Positions 50,611 to 58,639 of a stretch of 64,000 bases of DNA are shown here, one piece after another (the first letter of the stretch is position 1; the number at the start of each line of letters is the position of its first letter). The stretch spans positions 18,354 to 82,353 of IMG/VR virus record IMGVR_UViG_3300030202_002990. One strand, given 5' to 3'. The notes under the pieces were generated by a model, which searched no databases, was not told the origin of the DNA, and saw nothing but the letters and a program-made list of their open reading frames with translations. The DNA is from a virus. The translations under genes and the position numbers were made by a program.

Positions 50611-50874
50611 CTAACGAAGTCGACCTTCGTGTATTGAATCATCTATAGTCTTAGTAACCTCAAATGTACTATTAGGAAACCTACCTACATTTAACTTACT
50701 GAATACTTTTAAGTTATCATTTACAAATACTTCAAATGCACCACCACTTGATTCTACTAAGTTAATTTCTAATACATCAAATGTACCTTCATAATGATTC
50801 TGTAATTCATCTCGTAAACTACGAGCTCTTGGTTCATAGTTTCATTGTGTACAATAATGAATATCTATTTTCAT
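50611..50874 (-). CDS. SelW/Rdx-like selenoprotein candidate (in-frame UGA)
   Basis: 87 codons reading through UGA at codon 11. Its ATG (50874) overlaps the stop of the upstream gene (ATGA), fixing the frame. The first 10 residues end YCTQ, so with the UGA the motif is C-x-x-U, the redox site of SelW. After the UGA come NYEPRARSLRDELQ, FDVLEIN, SSGGAFEVFVNDNL, VFSKLNVGRFP and a final helix, which is the Rdx/SelW layout. A stem AACUAUGA / UCGUAGUU with a nine-base loop starts just after the UGA (50841-50817), as bacterial SECIS elements do. UGA is a normal stop in this genome. Confidence 0.72.
50817..50844 (-). promoter_or_regulatory. SECIS-like stem-loop after in-frame UGA
   Basis: UGA at 50844-50842 is followed at once by an 8-bp stem (one G-U) 50841-50834 with 50824-50817 around the loop ACCAAGAGC. 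The position and size agree with a bacterial SECIS, but the E. coli distance to the apical loop differs somewhat. Confidence 0.55.
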
Positions 50875-51275
50875 CTGTATTCTCCATACTTTGTATCTCT
50901 ACCATACCATTCAGAATATGTTACATCGAATGGTAATCTAAACATTAAATAATCCTTATTATCAATATTGAAAATAGTTCCTTGTTCATGTGGTTGTATC
51001 ATCTCGTGTGCCGCTCTTTCTTTCAATATCTCAATTGTTTCTTCTTTTTGTATTTCCAACATATGTCTAAAACTTTGAGGGTGTACTATTTCTATTTCCA
51101 TATGACAGAAATTATCACCAGATGGAACCAATCTATATGGTACAATCTCAGGTAATACTTTTACTATTTGACCATTGAGTGGCTGTAGTAAAACAAATAA
51201 TCCAATCAATATCCAAACTATAACTGACCACCATTTAGGTAGTATATTAAAATCTATTTTCTTTAACTTATCCAT
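50871..51275 (-). CDS. membrane-anchored protein, unknown
   Basis: 134 residues. One N-terminal membrane helix (VIVWILIGLFVLLQP) precedes a soluble domain. The selenoprotein start overlaps its stop, so the two are co-translated. No family recognised. Confidence 0.45.
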   Translation of the reverse strand: MDKLKKIDFNILPKWWSVIVWILIGLFVLLQPLNGQIVKVLPEIVPYRLVPSGDNFCHMEIEIVHPQSFRHMLEIQKEETIEILKERAAHEMIQPHEQGTIFNIDNKDYLMFRLPFDVTYSEWYGRDTKYGEYR

Positions 51276-51502
51276 TAATTTAACTCGGGTGTTATTTCAT
51301 AATTATCTAAAACTCTAAAGGTTAGGATTGTCTTTTCATCTTCCCATACCTCGTAACTCTCTAACAAACAATTATCAGTTGTCATCTTTTGAATGACCTT
51401 TTCTTGTTGTTCTTCTTTGTGACATACAATATAAATTAGGTCTCCTGCGGTCTTTACCATAACTTGGTTATCCCATTTATTATATACTACATCATCTCTC
51501 AT
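51275..51502 (-). CDS. small protein, unknown
   Basis: 75 residues with DLIYIVCHKEEQQEKVI and a C-terminal LTFRVLDNYEITPELN. It overlaps its neighbours by one and four bases. Confidence 0.4.
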   Translation of the reverse strand: MRDDVVYNKWDNQVMVKTAGDLIYIVCHKEEQQEKVIQKMTTDNCLLESYEVWEDEKTILTFRVLDNYEITPELN

Positions 51503-52056
51503 TGGTTGAAAATCTTTTTTCCAATCTTAGAATTTTCTATCTGAGTTAATAAATTTCTAATATCTCGTAAGTCATTTTCTATTTGGTCGAATTGTTTAAC
51601 GATTCTTAAATCTATCTGTTCGAGTTCTTTATTCAACACCGATTCCAAATCTGTTCTAATTCTACTATCAACTTCTTTAATATGATTATTAACAAGTTTA
51701 ATTGTTTCTTTCATATCTAAATCATTATTAAGTGTGATATCCCATTGACTTTCAAGAAGTTTTAATGTCTTCTCTATACGAGTAAGTACGACATTTATTT
51801 CCTCACCATTGTCTATTATCTTTCCAAGTCTATGCATATTATCCACAATCTTATTTAACTCGGCAACATAGAATTGTACCGTTTTAGGATTTGATAATGT
51901 TTCATAAACTTTCAATCGTTTACTTAATTTTTTGTCCATATCGTCTAACTCTATTTGTCGTTTCATATAGACTTCATTATTTTTAATAGTGTATATACTT
52001 TCGACTATTGTTAAAGCCATCCATATTATTACGATAATTTGAAATGTTTTACTCAT
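51499..52056 (-). CDS. TM protein with long coiled coil
   Basis: 185 residues. One N-terminal hydrophobic helix is followed by a helical charged coil over nearly the whole length (for example DLRDIRNLLTQIENSK-type at the end). Function unknown. Confidence 0.45.
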   Translation of the reverse strand: MSKTFQIIVIIWMALTIVESIYTIKNNEVYMKRQIELDDMDKKLSKRLKVYETLSNPKTVQFYVAELNKIVDNMHRLGKIIDNGEEINVVLTRIEKTLKLLESQWDITLNNDLDMKETIKLVNNHIKEVDSRIRTDLESVLNKELEQIDLRIVKQFDQIENDLRDIRNLLTQIENSKIGKKIFNQ

Positions 52057-52067
52057 TATTTTTCTCC

Positions 52068-52337
52068 TTACTGAGGCTCTATCTCTTCACCATACATAGT
52101 GTATCGAGGTTTTGGTGGTGGTGGTGCATCTGGCTCTTCTATACTATGTACAGCAAATATTTCACCTTTAAATGCACTTAAATGGAATTCTGTATCTTTA
52201 CCATTTGATTTTTGAAACGAATATTCTAATCCATCTGTTAGACTTTCAAATACAGCTGACTCTCCATTTGCATCTGTCCATTGGTCTCCTGGTGGAACTC
52301 GTTTTAACACTAATGTCTTTACTTCTTTTGTAACCAT
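52068..52337 (-). CDS. small protein with Pro-rich tail, unknown
   Basis: 89 residues with the Pro-rich EEPDAPPPPKPR near the C-terminus. It starts at the base where the upstream gene ends. Confidence 0.4.
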   Translation of the reverse strand: MVTKEVKTLVLKRVPPGDQWTDANGESAVFESLTDGLEYSFQKSNGKDTEFHLSAFKGEIFAVHSIEEPDAPPPPKPRYTMYGEEIEPQ

Positions 52338-52591
52338 TAAATAACATCTCCTTCTTTCATAGACTTAATTAAATCTAAAGTTATTTTATTGTACTCAGGA
52401 TACTTGGCCAAGGTCTTTAGTAAATTTCCCAAGTACTCAGCTGGTACATGGTCTAACTCCTCATTGAGCATCATTTCTGTAGCCTTAAAAAAGGATTCTA
52501 CTGCAACCTTAACCTCTTCAGGAAAATGAGGTTGTACTTTGTAGTCACCTTTGGATACTCTATCCATAACTTTTTTTTCTTTATCATTCAT
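52337..52591 (-). CDS. small helical protein, unknown
   Basis: 84 residues, helical, KGDYKVQPHFPEEVKVAVESFF near the start. No family recognised. Confidence 0.4.
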   Translation of the reverse strand: MNDKEKKVMDRVSKGDYKVQPHFPEEVKVAVESFFKATEMMLNEELDHVPAEYLGNLLKTLAKYPEYNKITLDLIKSMKEGDVI

Positions 52592-52599
52592 ACATATAA

Positions 52600-52992
52600 C
52601 TATCTAAGTTTAATGTAAATCTTATCTGAACCACCTTCATATGATGCAGTAATGGCAACAGTTTTTCCTTTCATCTCAGGTAAAGGCCCGAACATTGTAT
52701 TGACTTCACCATTTGGTTTTGAATATGTATATGGATTGACAACTTTGAACTCATCTTGTGCAAATCCATTACTCCACCAATACTTCCTATCGGTTTTCCA
52801 AACAACTCTATGATAACCCTTATCCTCAACTACACCAGTTAATCTTACGAGTGTTTGTCGTGAATCATTGAGTTTCAATACATAGGTATTCCTACCTAAC
52901 TTTTTTAACCCATACGAATCAACAGGTTTTATTTTTATCTGTCCATTTAATGTTGCTACTAATAGTAGAAACGAGTATAACCATTTTTTCAT
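52600..52992 (-). CDS. secreted beta-rich protein, paralogue of lipoprotein at 38001
   Basis: 130 residues with a signal peptide ending ATLNGQ (no lipobox Cys). VRLTGVVEDKG, RVVWKTDRKYWWSNG and YSKPNGEVNTMFGPLPEM match HRLSGSIVDS and YSNSDGEVNTMIAPVQSM of the 38001-38561 lipoprotein. Function unknown. Headed by a class A promoter. Confidence 0.55.
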   Translation of the reverse strand: MKKWLYSFLLLVATLNGQIKIKPVDSYGLKKLGRNTYVLKLNDSRQTLVRLTGVVEDKGYHRVVWKTDRKYWWSNGFAQDEFKVVNPYTYSKPNGEVNTMFGPLPEMKGKTVAITASYEGGSDKIYIKLR

Positions 52993-53018
52993 TTTGTAAC
53001 CTCTTTTTAATTCAATTA

Positions 53019-53049
53019 GAATTTACAAAAAAATATTGATAATGTCAAG
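53019..53049 (-). promoter_or_regulatory. sigma70-like promoter (class A)
   Basis: CTTGACA, 17-base spacer, TAAATTC, about 26 bases before the start at 52992. It is the copy closest to the TTGACA consensus. Confidence 0.65.
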
Positions 53050-53051
53050 TA

Positions 53052-53408
53052 TTATTTTAGTGTTGGTGCTATGTTGATATAAAGGATAACACTTGCTAAT
53101 ATTAGTGATATTATTATTCTTTGACTTGGCATTTCATTTAAAAACATAGCCGTTAAAAATGCAAAGGCCATAGTACCTATTCCAAAACCAACAGGTCTGA
53201 CAGCCCAATAATTACCATAGTATTCATAAAACATTCTTGTTGAATAATAAAATAAAATACTTACTGGGATACCACCTAAGATTACCCACCAAATACCTTT
53301 TGCCCATTCCCATCTAAATTGTGCGTTCATATGGAACCAAGCAATTATATTACCCAAAAAACTCATTCCTAATGCCATTACTAATGTGTATAATTTACTA
53401 TCCATCAA
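53052..53408 (-). CDS. four-helix membrane protein, unknown
   Basis: 118 residues with about four hydrophobic helices and few charged residues, arranged like a small-multidrug/DMT-type unit. No active residue pattern was recognised. Confidence 0.45.
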   Translation of the reverse strand: MMDSKLYTLVMALGMSFLGNIIAWFHMNAQFRWEWAKGIWWVILGGIPVSILFYYSTRMFYEYYGNYWAVRPVGFGIGTMAFAFLTAMFLNEMPSQRIIISLILASVILYINIAPTLK

Positions 53409-53980
53409 TTCTTTCCAAACAAATCTGAGAGTTTTTCACCGAGTTCGGCAGCTAAATCATCACCTGTTATTTTGTCTTCCGTAATTTGTTCTTGTTCCTC
53501 GAATGTATCTCCTATATCAGGATTATGAACTCGGTGTTTTAAATCTGAATTTATAAAATAACAATTATAACAATAGAATTTTATATTGGATGGGTTTTTA
53601 TTCTGTACATCACCATCTACAAAATGAACAATCAATGGACTCAACATATCTGATTTTCTGTATTCACAATATCCACATCCACTACACCTCTGTGGTTTGA
53701 TAAATTCCTTAATCAATTCTTTCTGTAATTTGATTTCCTTATCCAATGGTTTCTTTCCATTCCAAGTAAATTTTCTTACCCTTGTAATTCCAGCGTTACT
53801 TGGATTTGGTTTCCATAAATCATATTGTTTTGCATACTTTTTAAATGTATTATATGCAACATGAAGTGATTGAGCCGCCTTAGTCATACTATCATTCTCA
53901 TTGATAGCTCTTTCAATTTTATGTTTAGGAATTGGTTTATGTAAGTAAGGATTAAATCCTTGTTTTCCTATCTGTGGCAT
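53405..53980 (-). CDS. HTH plus zinc-binding HNH-like protein (degenerate)
   Basis: 191 residues from ATG 53980 with AGGAG before it. A helix-turn-helix (INENDSMTKAAQSLHVAYNT) is followed by CSGCGYC and LIVHFVDGDVQNKNPSNIKF (quoted in part) YCYNC. The zinc Cys pairs and the N-x-x-NIK segment resemble an HNH fold, but the second catalytic His is replaced (FVDGD) and the last His is Tyr, so it may bind DNA without cutting. Confidence 0.5.
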   Translation of the reverse strand: MPQIGKQGFNPYLHKPIPKHKIERAINENDSMTKAAQSLHVAYNTFKKYAKQYDLWKPNPSNAGITRVRKFTWNGKKPLDKEIKLQKELIKEFIKPQRCSGCGYCEYRKSDMLSPLIVHFVDGDVQNKNPSNIKFYCYNCYFINSDLKHRVHNPDIGDTFEEQEQITEDKITGDDLAAELGEKLSDLFGKN

Positions 53981-53988
53981 TTTTACTC

Positions 53989-54351
53989 CTATACCGAGAA
54001 TGATGTTCCACATCCACAAGTTCTATTAGCTTGAGGATTTGTGAATTTAAAACCACCATTTAAAAGGTCATCACTATAATCTATTTGAGTACCAATTAAA
54101 TAAACAAAACTACTAAATGGTATGATTAATTCTAATTCACCCTCTTTGATTATCTTGTCTTTTTCATTGAGTTCCCTATCAAATTTAATCATCTTGTAGT
54201 TCATTCCACTACAACCACCACCTTCAACACTAAACTCAACTTGTTTGTAACCGACTTGTAATAATCTATTTATTGCACTCTCTGTGATTTCAATATCTTT
54301 AAGTTCAGGTACTTCGAAATTTTCTTGTTCTACTAAATCTCTAGCATCCAT
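53989..54351 (-). CDS. IscA/ErpA-like iron-sulfur carrier
   Basis: 120 residues with VEGGGCSGMNYKM (first Cys) and C-terminal NRTCGCGTSFSV (two Cys), the A-type carrier signature, and the intervening IDYSDDLLNGGFKFTNPQA. It delivers Fe-S clusters. It would fit the ferredoxin in the baseplate operon or the Fe-S demand of other phage enzymes. Confidence 0.88.
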   Translation of the reverse strand: MDARDLVEQENFEVPELKDIEITESAINRLLQVGYKQVEFSVEGGGCSGMNYKMIKFDRELNEKDKIIKEGELELIIPFSSFVYLIGTQIDYSDDLLNGGFKFTNPQANRTCGCGTSFSV

Positions 54352-54605
54352 TATTCTTCTCTCCCATCTGCTTCATCCCAATAGACATCTATTTTATTTT
54401 CTACAAAATCTTCTGGTTGATAAAAATCGTCATCTCCGAAATAATCTATACCATATTCAAAATAATCATTTACATATCTTTGAAAGTCTTTCGGGCCTAT
54501 AAACAAGCCTGACATCATATCTCTTGGTTTAGAGTTTCTACGCTCAGGTTTAATATTATCTGCCTGCATCCTTCTCCAAATATAATGTCCGAGTTTATTG
54601 TGCAT
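54351..54605 (-). CDS. small acidic protein, unknown
   Basis: 84 residues, Tyr/Asp/Glu-rich C-terminal half (FEYGIDYFGDDDFYQ). Overlaps the next upstream gene by 11 bases. Confidence 0.4.
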   Translation of the reverse strand: MHNKLGHYIWRRMQADNIKPERRNSKPRDMMSGLFIGPKDFQRYVNDYFEYGIDYFGDDDFYQPEDFVENKIDVYWDEADGREE

Positions 54606-55188
54606 TTATTAGTTCTATTGCTTCCTTTATATTATTTACTCTACTACTTGATTTAACTTTTTCATTCCATCTTTGATTCATAAGTAAAAAGTTTTTATCA
54701 CCACCTCTACCATTCTTCCAATATTTCCAATTGTTTGGTGAATCATCTATTAAGTAATCACACTCCACCATCCATTTTTTCATACCCTTTCTGAAATAAA
54801 CAGTTTGAAAGTTTAAACCATACTTACCCAACCATGTTAATGTGTGGTGTGAACAAGTTGGATGTTGAGATGTAATACAAACAAATGTATGTTCGTCTTT
54901 AGCTATCTCTTCTTTTAATGTTTTGATTTCATCCTCAAATGGTGTTCCATTACTTAAGATAGTATCGGCATGTTCTTCTCTGTAAATTCTTTTTATTTCT
55001 TCTCTTGAGGCATCAAAACTATCTTCTAAATCCCAATCGGTCATTTCTTTCATCACTTCTTCAACAGAATAAACATTCTCTGAACCAGGTTTTATATATT
55101 GAGGATAATGTTTTTTTATTGTGGAGTATAGGTCATATGAAAAATTCCTAATGACACCATCTACATCCACACCTATTTTATACTTCAT
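54595..55188 (-). CDS. 5'(3')-deoxyribonucleotidase-like HAD phosphatase
   Basis: 197 residues. Motif I IGVDVDGVIRNF gives the nucleophile Asp and the acid Asp. FVCITSQHPT is motif II, and CDYLIDDSPNNWKYW is motif IV. The family dephosphorylates deoxyribonucleoside monophosphates and balances nucleotide pools. Fits with dUTPase and MazG-like genes nearby. Confidence 0.82.
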   Translation of the reverse strand: MKYKIGVDVDGVIRNFSYDLYSTIKKHYPQYIKPGSENVYSVEEVMKEMTDWDLEDSFDASREEIKRIYREEHADTILSNGTPFEDEIKTLKEEIAKDEHTFVCITSQHPTCSHHTLTWLGKYGLNFQTVYFRKGMKKWMVECDYLIDDSPNNWKYWKNGRGGDKNFLLMNQRWNEKVKSSSRVNNIKEAIELINAQ

Positions 55189-55361
55189 TTCTTATTCCTT
55201 TCTTGTATCTGTAATACCTTTACCATCTCGTCCCACCTTGCATCTCTTTCGTCTCTTTTCCTTTGTACATCAGGACCCCATTGTTCCATAAAGGTTTTTA
55301 ATTTCTTTTCGAGTTTTCTAACTCTATTGTCTAATCTTCCGATTTTGTCTTGTTGTTTCAT
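55185..55361 (-). CDS. small basic coiled-coil protein
   Basis: 58 residues with a heptad helix (RLDNRVRKLEKKLKTFMEQW) and a charged end. It starts one base from the PC4-like gene stop and ends overlapping the nucleotidase start by four bases. Confidence 0.5.
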   Translation of the reverse strand: MKQQDKIGRLDNRVRKLEKKLKTFMEQWGPDVQRKRDERDARWDEMVKVLQIQERNKK

Positions 55362-55589
55362 TTAATTAGTCTCAAAGCTATCCCATCTATCTTCTTCCAT
55401 TTCCTCTAATAGTGCCTCTATGACTTCTTTAGCCACACCATGATTAAAAGAAATACCTTTTTTAGTTGGTCTGTATTCTTGTGTTACCTTATCCAAAAAG
55501 TAAACCCTACAATCGAGAAACTTATTCCCTTTGTATTCCTTACTTTCTACTCTAATAATCTCTTGACTATTCTTTTTAATTTCCTTCAT
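55362..55589 (-). CDS. PC4-like ssDNA-binding protein
   Basis: 75 residues with YKGNKFLDCRVYFLDKV and PTKKGISF, the transcriptional-coactivator p15/PC4 pattern of beta strands plus a C-terminal helix (KEVIEALLEEME). It binds single-stranded DNA in transcription or repair. AGGAAAGGAC precedes the ATG. Confidence 0.68.
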   Translation of the reverse strand: MKEIKKNSQEIIRVESKEYKGNKFLDCRVYFLDKVTQEYRPTKKGISFNHGVAKEVIEALLEEMEEDRWDSFETN

Positions 55590-55606
55590 AAGTCCTTTCC
55601 TATGTA

Positions 55607-55999
55607 TTAATTATCTTCAACGAAATCATGTTGTCCATTATTTAATGCCTTTTTTGGGTCGTATTCGTTTCCGTGTATATCACGAACAGTTTTATCCCAC
55701 TTTGGATACCATATTAATTCTACCTTATTACCACTTGGGTCATCTATGTATCTACTAATTGTATGGTCACGGTGGTACAACCAATTACTACCATTACCTT
55801 GTATCCCATCTATTTCAAATGCTATATGGTATGGGTGTTCATCTTCAACCACAAGGGCTAATTTAATGTTACCAAATTGTAACATAGCCCAAGAATCATC
55901 TGAATAGATAATAGAACATCCATAATTTTCTACATACCAATCAACTGATTCTTTTATGTTATTTACTTGTAGTGCTATATGGTCTATATTTTTTTTCAT
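55607..55999 (-). CDS. VOC/glyoxalase-fold protein
   Basis: 130 residues with IDHIALQVNNIKESVDWY, LALVVEDEHPYHIAFEID and HTISRYIDDPSGNKVELIW (quoted in parts), the two beta-alpha-beta-beta-beta modules of the VOC fold. His and Glu metal ligands are plausible (H8, H and E at the end). Substrate unknown. It overlaps the UV endonuclease by four bases. Confidence 0.75.
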   Translation of the reverse strand: MKKNIDHIALQVNNIKESVDWYVENYGCSIIYSDDSWAMLQFGNIKLALVVEDEHPYHIAFEIDGIQGNGSNWLYHRDHTISRYIDDPSGNKVELIWYPKWDKTVRDIHGNEYDPKKALNNGQHDFVEDN

Positions 56000-56976
56000 A
56001 AATATGCTCTTGGTGAAGGTAAATCACCATAGTGGTCTACCAAATGTATTGACTTATACTTATCTACGGCCAGTTCCTTATGTTTAGCTTCAATCATAAC
56101 ATCAATGTCATTACCATAATTATCAATGAAGTCGTAAACATAATCAGAATGTGCCTGTGGTCTAATCTTTGAATCTTCTTGTTCCTTACTACGACTCTCC
56201 GAATAATGAACAACTGGCGTAATACCTTTGGGCCATGTTGAGATAGCCATTTCAAGTGCTTCTTGTTCTGACATATCACCAGTACAAAACTTGTGGTGGT
56301 GATAATCAAATACAATAGGTACACCAACTTTTTTGTAAATACCTTCGTATAAATCTTTTACACTATACATAGAAGCTTTGTCATCATTCTCTAATGTCAA
56401 TCTACTACTAACACTCTCAGGTAGTCTTGGAAAGTTTTTAACAAATCGTTTCATACTTGCTTCTTTGTCCCCATAAGCTCCACCCAAGTGAATATTAATT
56501 TTGTTGTATGGTGTTCTTGATAATCCCATCATATCAAACTCATCTCCGTGAATCGTCAAGTCTTTAATACAATTATCTACCACATGGTCTTTAGGACTTA
56601 CCAATACATTGAAAGGACCAGGATGTGAAGTCAACCTCACATTATGTGTTTTTGCCATTGTACCAGCTGAATGAAAGTATAATTTAATTTCATCCAAGTC
56701 TTTCAAATCTTCCCAATCATATTCTGTCTTCCACGGTGCCAGTCCACTACTCATTCGGTAGAAATCATAACCTTCTAAAATATTCCAACTAATAATTCCA
56801 TTCAAGTCTTTAACATTTTGTAAAGTCAATTCACTTGCATAATCTACACCTTTTGTATCAAATGTTCTACGAATCATCGTTCTACCAGTTGTGATTGGTT
56901 GAACTCCTTTTTCCTTACCACCATACTCTTGTGGATAGGATAGTTTCATACTAATACATGCATAACCATATCTCAT
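55996..56976 (-). CDS. uvsE: UV damage endonuclease (UvsE/UVDE)
   Basis: 326 residues starting MRYGYACISM and following the UVDE TIM barrel: RLTSHPGPFNVLVSP (metal His), INIHLGGAYGDKEASMKRF (quoted in part), LTLENDDKASMYSVKDLY, VFDYHHHKFC and VHYSESR. Metal ligands of the family are visible. It nicks DNA 5' to UV photoproducts. Suggests a sunlit marine host environment. Confidence 0.92.
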   Translation of the reverse strand: MRYGYACISMKLSYPQEYGGKEKGVQPITTGRTMIRRTFDTKGVDYASELTLQNVKDLNGIISWNILEGYDFYRMSSGLAPWKTEYDWEDLKDLDEIKLYFHSAGTMAKTHNVRLTSHPGPFNVLVSPKDHVVDNCIKDLTIHGDEFDMMGLSRTPYNKINIHLGGAYGDKEASMKRFVKNFPRLPESVSSRLTLENDDKASMYSVKDLYEGIYKKVGVPIVFDYHHHKFCTGDMSEQEALEMAISTWPKGITPVVHYSESRSKEQEDSKIRPQAHSDYVYDFIDNYGNDIDVMIEAKHKELAVDKYKSIHLVDHYGDLPSPRAYL

Positions 56977-57002
56977 TTATAACCTCTTAATTTTTATTCT
57001 TA

Positions 57003-57033
57003 GAACTTACGAATAATTTTTGACAAAGTCAAG
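57003..57033 (-). promoter_or_regulatory. sigma70-like promoter (class A)
   Basis: CTTGACT, 17-base spacer, TAAGTTC, about 27 bases before the UvsE start at 56976. Confidence 0.65.
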
Positions 57034-57035
57034 TA

Positions 57036-57467
57036 TTATTTTTTAAAATCTTCTTCATCAAATATCGGTCTTTTCTTTTTCTCTATCAAATCAGGATAGT
57101 TTTCTTCAAAAAACCCTCTCGTCTTTTTAATCATAACACTTGCCACTTGTTGTCTAACTTCTTGTTGACTCCAATCTGCACCTTTGAATCCATCGAATAA
57201 CATTTGATAATACTGCATAATATTCAACCAATCCAACTCGGTTAATTTTCTTATCTCTTTAGGTTTCTCTGGTTCGGGTGGTGGTAATTTAAAATTCTCA
57301 CCTTTTCTTGTTAGTTCTGCTGAAACATGCACATTTGTTCCACCTATGTGGTTTGGTGGGTTAAACTTAACTTCACCATTAAAATCCATGTGGTCTAACT
57401 TATCTAACACCTTCTCAAAACATTCTTCAAAGTATTCATTCCAACTCTGTCCTTTTTTCGCTCCCAT
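57036..57467 (-). CDS. unknown phage protein
   Basis: 143 residues from ATG 57467, with TAGGAG before it. Features: CFEKVLDKLDHMDFNGEV, Pro-rich PPPEPEKPKEI, and LNIMQYYQMLFDGFKG near residue 95. No family recognised. Confidence 0.4.
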   Translation of the reverse strand: MGAKKGQSWNEYFEECFEKVLDKLDHMDFNGEVKFNPPNHIGGTNVHVSAELTRKGENFKLPPPEPEKPKEIRKLTELDWLNIMQYYQMLFDGFKGADWSQQEVRQQVASVMIKKTRGFFEENYPDLIEKKKRPIFDEEDFKK

Positions 57468-57477
57468 ATAACTTCTC

Positions 57478-57549
57478 CTACCATTCTTCACGCCGTCCAA
57501 AGTTATTCTTTTCTATACGCCGTTTCAAATGTCGTTTGTACATATACAT
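57478..57549 (-). CDS. possible 23-residue basic peptide
   Basis: MYMYKRHLKRRIEKNNFGRREEW is broken here into: start MYMYKRHLKRR, end IEKNNFGRREEW. It begins next to a TATTTAT-like box and its stop overlaps the ribosome site of the following gene. Weak ribosome site, so uncertain. Confidence 0.3.
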   Translation of the reverse strand: MYMYKRHLKRRIEKNNFGRREEW

Positions 57550-57580
57550 AAATATAAGCTTACGCAGTAAATCTATCTTA

Positions 57581-58054
57581 TCACTTACCAGTTGAACCAA
57601 ACCCACCACTACCTCTCTTTGTGTCATCTAATTCACTTACCAATTCAATACTGATTGGTTTTAATGATGGATGAACTAATTGAAATAATCTTTCTTTAGG
57701 TTTAATGATATAATCCTCATTAGAACGATTATCTACTGGAACCATAATCCTACCACGATAACCACTATCGATAATACCAATATTATTAGCTTGTCGTAAT
57801 GGTGTTCTGAATATACTACTTCTTGGAACTAACATAAAACTCGTTGGTTCTTCAAATAAGTGTCCATCATCTAATTCATGAACATGAACCATCTTACAAT
57901 TGATTTCGAAATCAACAAGTAAGGTTTCTCCCATTGGTACATTGACTCGGTTTGGAAAAAATAAATCCACACCAGCATCTCCATCGAGATTTATCTTACT
58001 TTGGTAAAGCTTACTACCATCTGTTTTAATATATAATCTAATAAAATCCATCAC
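57581..58054 (-). CDS. dut: dUTPase
   Basis: 157 residues. LDGDAGVDLFFP (motif 1), PRSSIFRTP (motif 2), GIIDSGYRGRIMVPVDN (motif 3), LFQLVHPSL (motif 4) and RGSGGFGSTGK (motif 5) are all visible. It hydrolyses dUTP to dUMP, avoiding uracil in DNA. It abuts the HNH gene upstream by four bases. Confidence 0.93.
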   Translation of the reverse strand: MMDFIRLYIKTDGSKLYQSKINLDGDAGVDLFFPNRVNVPMGETLLVDFEINCKMVHVHELDDGHLFEEPTSFMLVPRSSIFRTPLRQANNIGIIDSGYRGRIMVPVDNRSNEDYIIKPKERLFQLVHPSLKPISIELVSELDDTKRGSGGFGSTGK

Positions 58055-58524
58055 TTCCTCTTCTTTATATCTTTGTTTGTTTTTTCTCTATGACATGGTT
58101 TACATAAGGTTTGCATATTATCCAAACCATAGTATGTCCAATCCAACTTACTTTTCTTCACACCCTTCTGTTCCAATAAAGGTCTGATGTGGTCTAAGTC
58201 CCAACCTCGTCTCGTACATTGTTTACCACATGATTTACACTTACCTCTATCTCGTAACCAAACATGGCGTCTTGCCTCACCTGAATGGTAGATGACCATA
58301 TACTTGGTAGCACAATCTTCATGCCAAGTTTTTCTCATATTGATTTCCTTACCTCGTCTTTCGGTTGGTGTCTTGGTGATTTTCTTACCACACCATCGAC
58401 ACTCACCTTTCTTCTTCGTCCAATACGAGTTGGGTTTGGGTGGCTGTCTAAAATTACCATCCCATTCCTCTTTCTCTTTTCCATGAGTGAGTTTGTGTCT
58501 CCTTGACCAACCACTTAACGGCAT
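58051..58524 (-). CDS. HNH endonuclease
   Basis: 157 residues. CKSCGKQCTRRGWDLDHIRPL gives the zinc pair and the D-H, and NMQTLCKPCHREK gives N ... C-x-x-C-H, the complete HNH motif. An additional N-terminal CRWCGK...HEDC zinc site is present. It may be a free-standing homing nuclease or a packaging/degradation enzyme. Confidence 0.88.
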   Translation of the reverse strand: MPLSGWSRRHKLTHGKEKEEWDGNFRQPPKPNSYWTKKKGECRWCGKKITKTPTERRGKEINMRKTWHEDCATKYMVIYHSGEARRHVWLRDRGKCKSCGKQCTRRGWDLDHIRPLLEQKGVKKSKLDWTYYGLDNMQTLCKPCHREKTNKDIKKRK

Positions 58525-58536
58525 CTATTTTCCTTG

Positions 58537-58607
58537 AGTCGTGGGTGAGATTTGAACTCACATACACGGGTTTGCAATCCGCTACCTAACCATTCGGACA
58601 CCACGAC
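58537..58607 (-). tRNA. tRNA-Cys (GCA)
   Basis: Acceptor GTCGTGG pairs with CCACGAC, T arm GTGAG TTCAAAT CTCAC, anticodon loop TTGCAAA with anticodon GCA, and discriminator T as is usual for Cys. One mismatch in the anticodon stem. CCA is not encoded. Confidence 0.82.
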
Positions 58608-58639
58608 ATTTGTCATACAACTATTCGTTAGGCACAATA

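Noticed and set aside
50842-50844. General recoding of UGA as Trp or Gly in this phage
   Set aside because: Many genes here end in TGA, often as ATGA overlaps (for example at 22216, 32688, 33521 and 50871), so UGA is a normal stop.
50842-50874. A 10-residue ORF or a pseudogene ended by TGA
   Set aside because: The frame after TGA stays open for 76 codons with a conserved fold layout, and the start is coupled to the upstream gene. A broken gene would usually have gathered further stops.
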